Below are positions 58,431 to 64,000 of a stretch of DNA of 64,000 nt, piece by piece. A program made the translations under genes and the position numbers. Position 1 is the first letter of the stretch; every line of letters begins with the position of its first letter. The notes below the pieces were generated by a model. The model made no database searches and was not told the DNA's origin. It worked only from the letters and a program-made list of their open reading frames with translations. This DNA is from Isoetes taiwanensis (Eukaryota > Streptophyta > Lycopodiopsida > Isoetales > Isoetaceae), in contig JAJEKV010000049.1 in assembly GCA_021234155.1 (NCBI GenBank), positions 8,094,036 to 8,158,035 of the forward strand. The letters are read 5' to 3'.

Positions 58431-61400
58431 GACAAATAGGAATTGTGCCTCGGGTGGTCTCATGGAATTGTCGAGGCTTCTCTTGGCGAGAAGGGGACGG
58501 TCTGAACTCCGTGTGGCGGCCGGTATGGATCTCATCTTCCTCATGGAGACATGGGAGCATCTTTGAGCCTGAGGCTACGATTTGCCGGGTTACCAACATT
58601 TCTCGGTCTTCAATACATGCGGGGACCCGGCGGGGTCATGGGGGAGTGGCTTGCTACTAGGACAACCTTGGCACATTCGGTTTACCCTCGGAAGGCAGCC
58701 GGACACAACCCGGTACCGGGTTCGTGTGCATAATACCGGTGGCAACCCTCTTTTACGGCGCTGTTATTTCCCTCGCATGACGGCACCTTCTATAAGCCAC
58801 CCGATGCGGATAGGATGGACCCGTATGTCGATCTATATGATGACATCTGGCTGAGCATCGGCGCCGATTGGGTAAGTGCGTCCTTCTTGGAGATTTCAAT
58901 GCGGACGGGGAGTAGAAACAGTCCATGCGACTTGACCCCTCGGCGGCGATGTCTTGCGGCTTCGCCGCAGAAGTAGCACGGCCCATGGTGGGATGACAGC
59001 CAGTCACTCGCTTTGTGACGATTACTCCTGCTATGTGGCATTTTGACTTGATAATTTGCAATGGCCTTTCCACGGTGGCCCGATTCACCAAAAGTGCACA
59101 TCGCATGGGACAATCGGGGAGGGTCTAGTGTGGTGGACTATGTGCTTTGTAGTTGCGCCAAGATATGCATCTCATCGGTCGTTTCCGGGTGGGCCGCAGG
59201 GCGGTCGGGATGAGGAGGTCGACTTCGGATCACCTCCCACTTTATTTGGACCTGGTTTGGCGAGCCGCCCGGAACCCCCACTATACCCGACCCCTCGCCG
59301 TCCTCGGTTGAGACTTCGATTATGGCGGCGAGAGGACTTCGCAGAGATGCTCATGGGCGCCCTCCGGTAATTGCAGACCTCCACACTAGAAGCGTGAGCG
59401 GACCGGTGACAGCTATTACGGGATGCGGCCGGAGGTGCTGGCGGGCCCCGTGTCGCCGCTCGGGGTCCGACAACATTCCAGCGTAACCGATGGTTTGATC
59501 GCGGTTGAAGAAAGCATAGCGGCAGCTCCGTCACGATACGGATCGGTACCCGCTTGCGGGGCCACCACGATCTGGCGCCCATCCCGAAGGACACAAAGGC
59601 GGCGGTACCTTGCTAAGCATCGGGGAGATGTTGACTGCTTGGACACTCATCCTCGAACCTTTTGGCTTGAAGTGCTTGAAGGCCAGACCCGACCCTCGAG
59701 GGGACATCACATCGAGGCGGTGGGAGCGATTACTTGCGGCTGACTCTATGACCCGCCCGGGGGGCGTGCGCCCATACCCTCACGGGATGGCCCCCATTGG
59801 TTCGTGGGCCGAGGATGTTGAGGAGGGCACGCAGCGGCTAGCTAATGGGAAGGCGGTGACCTCGATGGTATCGCGCGGGCGCGTTACTCAAGTGGGCGGG
59901 GCAGCCGCTTGTGCGGTCCTCACTACCACGTTCAGCGAGCATTGCGGGGAGGGTTTCCCCGACAATGGACCCAAAGCGGGGTTGTTCCCATTCACAAGCC
60001 CAGGCGACCCACCTTTGTCCGGCCAATTACCGGACGATCATGGTCGATTCGATTATTTGCCAAACTGTTGGGCGGCATTCTCGGCAGCGATTGACCCGGC
60101 TGGGCGGGCGGATGTCGCGAGCCCTCACACACCGGCGCTTTTCGACCCGCCACTCAGCGATTGACCATATCTTTTCTGCTGCGGGCGATTGAAGACAGCC
60201 CGGAATCATCGGTTTGGACTTGTATTCTTTGCTTTGTGGACTTATAAAGGCTTTTGATCTGGTCCCGGGAAAAGGCGTGGGCTAAGGCTGCGTCAGCCCT
60301 GGGGCTCCAGCTGCATGCGAATGCCATATCTGAGGTTGTATGAGAGTTGTTTTGGCGGGGATGCAGCCCGGACGGACCAAGCATTCACCAGTAGTATCGG
60401 GGTCGGCGGGGTTGCCCCCCGGCGCCAACACTTTTGGCCTCTACATTGTCAGTTAGAGCCCGGCTTCTGCGAGCATGGGGGGGATGGCATACTGCTTTTG
60501 CACCGGGTCATCCGCCCGGCTCATCTATCGCGGACGATGTTGGCTGCTGGCCCACACCCGAAGCTATCGCGGTCTCACACGGATGCCCTAGACACATTTT
60601 GTCGGGGCTCTGAGACATCTTGGCGTCAATCGGCCAAGACCGGGGTGGTTCTCATATCCTCTTCACGTCACCCCATGCCTCCTGCGCACTCACATATCGG
60701 GGGCGGCTTTTGTGGGCGTCACGCCCACCTACAAGTACCTAGGGGTGGAGTTCCCCTCCTCGCTCTGGCTGGGAGGCGTCTATCGCTTGCGGGTGACAGG
60801 GTGGAAAAGCGCTTTATGCCATCTTGCGAATTGATCCTGGCGAGCTATATGATTGGGGCCATCGGTCCACATATTAGGGCAGCCCGAGCTTTGTCTTACA
60901 ATGCGAGTCGAGGTTTGGGGCCCGTCGTCTCTTTGGCGACTGGAATGACTTGGGCAGTCGAGAAGGCATTTTTAGCACGGGCGCTTGGGGTGAAACCTTG
61001 ATCCCCTATCGGTCTTCTGCGAAGCTGGATTCTTGCCGCTTCAGCGGCAGCCCTTGATAGACACATCGTCTATTTTCGGAAAGTGGTTACTATGGGTGAT
61101 GCTCGGCTCCCTTTTGGCCTACTTGTGGCCATGAGTCAGCGGCTTAGGAGACTGTTGGAGGGTAAGAGAGATCGGTGGTTCGCCGGATGGAGCGTCGAGG
61201 ACCTGCAGTCGTCTGGTGAGGCGCGGTGACGATCGTGGCGACTGCGGGAGTACCTAGATGCTTGTTTCCTTGGCAAGCTACGGGACCCCATTGCTCTAGA
61301 AGCGGTCAAAATGGCCCATTACAAGGAGCACATCAACCCGTGTTAGCGGGGCCCACAGCTCTACTGCGTTCCCGGTGCCCACTGAAAAAGCGGGACTCAT

Positions 61401-61690
61401 TGCCTCCATTCGCCGAGGTGCCCACCATCTTCGCATCGAGGCGAGGCGGTGGATTGGGGAGCCCGCCGGGGCGAGCTCTGTCAGTCTTTGTCAAGCGGGT
61501 GCCATTGAGGATGAGTCTCACACTTTCGAGTTGCCGGTGTTGGTCGGTCCGGGCGGATCGGCTCCCTTAATGCGGCGGACGTGCCCTTGCATTTCTTTGA
61601 TGAACTGCCGTCGATGCGTGCCACGGGGTCATACATCGAGAGTACCGGACTGCGAGTCACATTTGCCCCGCTTTTTGTCCGTGACTAGGC
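58430..61690 (+). pseudogene. LINE ORF2 region: endonuclease and reverse transcriptase (decayed)
   Basis: In order: an EEP endonuclease start (VSWNCRGFSW at about 58460), a LLGDFNADG-like segment (about 58885), reverse-transcriptase block 1/2 (SGVVPIHKP, NYRTIMVDSII at about 59970-60070), a palm-end FDLVPG (about 60255), YKYLGVEFP (about 60735), and a C-terminal region with VVTMGDARLPFGLLVAMSQR (about 61083) and FFDELPSM. No YADD was clearly read. Many stops and frame changes are present. Confidence 0.7.
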
Positions 61691-61892
61691 ACTACTGGGG
61701 GTGGTGCATATTTTGTATCTATTGGGATGTTTACGCATTTTATATGATTAGCCGCGGTTTGTCGGCCGGTGATTCTTTGCCCGCGGTTTTCCCTCGAAAA
61801 CCCCGGGGTGGGGTTTTTAATCAGGGCGGTAAAAAACTTGGCTGCGTTTTTGTATTGAGTCCCATAGACCGATTGGTCTCCGTGGACGATAA

Positions 61893-61922
61893 AAGTACCT
61901 TCCTTCCTTCCTTCCTTCCTTC
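61893..61922 (+). repeat. (CTTC)n tail of the plus-strand LINE
   Basis: Six or so TTCC repeats close the LINE. The mirror GGAA repeats lie at 62499-62527, where the opposite copy ends. Confidence 0.95.
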
Positions 61923-62498
61923 AACCGCTTACCTAATTCTATTATTTCACGCTTACTCCACTTTTTTTCTACTTTCTGATTCCATTTTCCTCTTGATGCA
62001 TGCATGCACTCACCCGAACTGCCTCTCCTCCATTTTTCATGGCTTTTCTTATGGCAAGTTGCTAATTTCACAATCCCAAACGCCCTTTCCATCTTCTACT
62101 CATATCTTCATCGTTCTTTCGGTATATGTCTAGTATATTCCTCTTTGTGCTACTGTACCCTAGGGTTGGCACTTTGGACAACCCAAAAATGCAGAGATTG
62201 GAACTTTTGCAAGGAAATGTTGATCGAAATATTTTTTACGATCCTAGAATACATCACATTGCTTTCTAGAATAGTATTTGACATTACACTTCTTATAATG
62301 ACTTATCGAAATATTTCTTAGGATCTTAGAATACATGATTTTGCTTCCTAAAATGTATTGACTTTATACTTCCTATAACGACTTATCAAAGTTTTGGAAT
62401 TTTTGTAGTATTAAATAGCAACAAAAATATTTTGAGATTTTGCTCATTCTTTGAACTAATAAGTTGATTCAAGTAATTTGTGAATGACTTTGAAAGTT
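61923..62498. other. AT-rich spacer between the two facing LINE copies
   Basis: A 576-bp host-like spacer. It contains two diverged copies of a block of about 90 bp (tcgaaatattt, atcctagaatacat, gacattacacttcttataa at 62222-62400). No gene. Confidence 0.7.
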
Positions 62499-63905
62499 AA
62501 AGGAAGGAAGGAAGGAAGGAAGGAAGGTACTTTTATCGTCCACGGAGACCAATCGGTCTATGGGACCCAATACAAAAAAAGAAAGCGGACACGCCGGATT
62601 AAAAACCCCTCACGGCAAGGGTTTTCGAGGAAAAACCGTGGCAAAAGAATCACTCGGGCCGACAAACCGTGCTAATCATATAAAATGCGTAAACATCCCA
62701 ATAGATACTGATCATGCACCACCCCGTAGTGCCTAGTCACGGACAACCCGGCAAAGGGGCAAATGTGACTCGCAGTCCCGGCACCTCCCGGATGTATGAC
62801 CCTGTGGCACGACCGACGGCGGTGTGTTCATCGGCAAATGCAAAGGGCACGTCCTACCGCACTAAAGGAGCGTGTCGGCCGGATGACCGAATCAACACGG
62901 GCAACTTCTGGAAAGTGTGAGACTCATCCTCAATGGCACCCGCTTGACAAAGACCGACAGAGCTCGCCCCTGGCGGGGGCTCCCCAATCCACCCGCCTGC
63001 CTCGATCGCGAAGATGGTGGGCACTGTATGCGAATGGAGGCAATGAGTCTGGCGGCTTTTTGGTATTTGGGAGCGGGAACGAGGTAGGGCCCGGGCCCTC
63101 TTAACACGGGTTGATGTGCTCCCTTGTAATGGGCCATTTTGACCGCTCTAGAGCAATGGGTCCCAGAGCTTGCCAAGGAAACAAGCATCTAGGTACTCAG
63201 CGGTACAGTTGCCACGATCGTTGTGCGCCGCGCCCACCAGCATCGTGCTCACCAGACGTTCCATCCGGGCGAACCACCGATCTCTCTTACCCCTCCAACG
63301 GGCCCTAAGCGTGCCGGACTCATGGCCACAGTGTAAGCCAAAAGCGGAGCCGAGCATCACCCATAGTAACCACTTTACGAAAATAGGCGATGTGTCTATC
63401 AAGGGCCGCCACCGGGCGGCAAGAATCGATTTCTGCGGCGAGAATCGATGGGGGTGAAGGTTTCACCCCAAGTGCCCGTGCTAAAAATGCCTTTCGCGAC
63501 CGCTGCTCCAAGTCATTCCGTGTCGCCAAAGAGGCGGCCAGGGCCCCAAACCTCGACCCCCCGCATGTAGGGATGTTTCGACCCGATGCCCGGAGCAGAT
63601 GTGACCGATGGCCCCAATCATATAGCTCGCCTCGGGGATCATGTTTCAAGATGGCATAAAGCGCTTCGGCCACTTTGTCACCAGAAGCGGATAGACGCCT
63701 CCCAGCAGAGCGAGGAGGGGAACTCCACCCCTAGGTACTTGTAGGTGGGCGTGACGTCCACAGGCTGTCCCCGATATGTGAGTGCAGGAGGCATGGGGTG
63801 ACGTGAAGAGGATATGAGAACCACCCTGGTCTTGGCCAGATTGACGCGCATGTCTGTAGCCTGACAAAATGTGTCTAGGGCATCCAGGTGAGACTGCACA
63901 TGCCA
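62499..63905 (-). mobile_element. 5'-truncated LINE copy, inverted relative to the first
   Basis: Reverse complement of the last 1.35-1.4 kb of the plus-strand LINE, visibly diverged. It begins (5' side) near 63905 at GCCCTAGACACATTTTGTC-type sequence and ends in the GGAA (TTCC on the minus strand) tail at 62499-62527. It carries the same TPTYKYLGVEFPSSL, KVVTMGDARLRF and DACFLGKLWDP segments on the minus strand. Confidence 0.9.
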
Positions 63906-64000
63906 TAATGGCAACTTGATAAAACTTGAGAATTGGATGGTCTAACATTGTATATTGAATGGCAATTTAATAAAACTTGAGAGTTGGATGGTCTAATGTT
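63906..64000. repeat. Tandem repeat at the window edge
   Basis: Two units of about 52 bp: aatggcaacttgataaaactt and aatggcaatttaataaaactt, each followed by gag(a/g)(a/g)ttggatggtctaa. The array probably continues beyond the window. Confidence 0.9.

Larger units (their letters stand above)
56220..61922 (+). mobile_element. GC-rich LINE retrotransposon (L1-like), decayed
   Basis: A GC-rich block in AT-rich surroundings. It has a 5' part with duplicated segments, ORF1 (from the ATG at 56825), ORF2 (about 58430-61690) and a 3' tail of CTTC repeats (61893-61922). ORF2 shows an endonuclease (PRVVSWNCRGFS, MDLIFLMETWEH, PPDADRMDPYVDLYDDIW, and a LLGDFNADG-like motif near 58890), reverse-transcriptase pieces (GVVPIHKP and NYRTIMVDSII near 59970-60070), and the late TPTYKYLGVEFPSSL block (about 60720). 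Many stops and frame changes occur in ORF2. The microsatellite tail instead of poly-A is notable. Confidence 0.8.

Noticed and set aside
57340-58600. Long Arg/Gly/Pro-rich minus-strand frames
   Set aside because: They oppose the plus-strand LINE in GC-rich DNA, where stops are rare; no motif was seen.

Overview
The window is nuclear DNA from a land plant. The evidence is GT-AG introns (many only about 60-75 nt), an intact plant-type HVA22 gene, and a dense mix of Copia, Gypsy, Helitron, Mutator-like and LINE sequences. The transposon load and a DNA-methyltransferase gene not expected in flowering plants suggest a seed-free plant (fern, lycophyte or bryophyte). That placement is inference. No rRNA or tRNA gene and no CRISPR array was seen.

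Layout. 0.1-0.6 kb: a decayed NIF/FCP1-type phosphatase fragment. 1.7-3.2 kb: an unidentified multi-exon gene (minus). 3.5-5.6 kb: Copia fossil. 7.6-16.6 kb: the most unusual part, a divergent pair of genes. On the minus strand is a DUF7869-type protein with a DDE-like look. On the plus strand is a multi-exon fusion of a ParB-like domain to a beta-class amino-DNA methyltransferase. Their shared upstream region and the methyltransferase introns carry a palindrome (GTATTCCGGAATAC and variants) in arrays with spacings of mostly 38-42 bp. A small orphan ORF and a second, unrelated array of hairpin repeats follow. 16.6-19.2 kb: a decayed repeat-family gene (minus). 21.0-22.1 kb: the HVA22-like gene with six exons, intact.

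24.4-29.6 kb: Gypsy (chromovirus) fossil. 29.7-37.5 kb: two Helitron pieces on the minus strand in the wrong relative order. One is an N-terminal part with a four-times repeated basic module; the other is a PIF1-like helicase part with a recognisable 3' hairpin and CTAG end. 37.5-40.1 kb: a decayed nuclear-protein-like gene running into the helicase. 40.3-42.4 kb: second Copia fossil. 42.8-47.8 kb: an unidentified decayed coding region and scattered exons in AT-rich DNA. 48.4-49.1 kb: a Mutator-like element with long inverted repeats and a near-perfect 9-bp target duplication. 49.2-51.4 kb: third Copia fossil (minus), abutting a LINE 3' end. 54.4-55.4 kb: another LINE fragment. 56.2-63.9 kb: a GC-rich LINE facing a shorter copy of itself tail to tail, giving a large inverted repeat.

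The genes most likely to act together are the two at 7.6-15.2 kb. A DNA-modifying and possibly DNA-binding protein, a putative transposase-like protein and a phased palindrome restricted to non-coding DNA look like one system: a selfish element, or a self-marking chromatin locus. Both genes carry a few apparent lesions, so this copy may be recently dead or may contain sequence errors.
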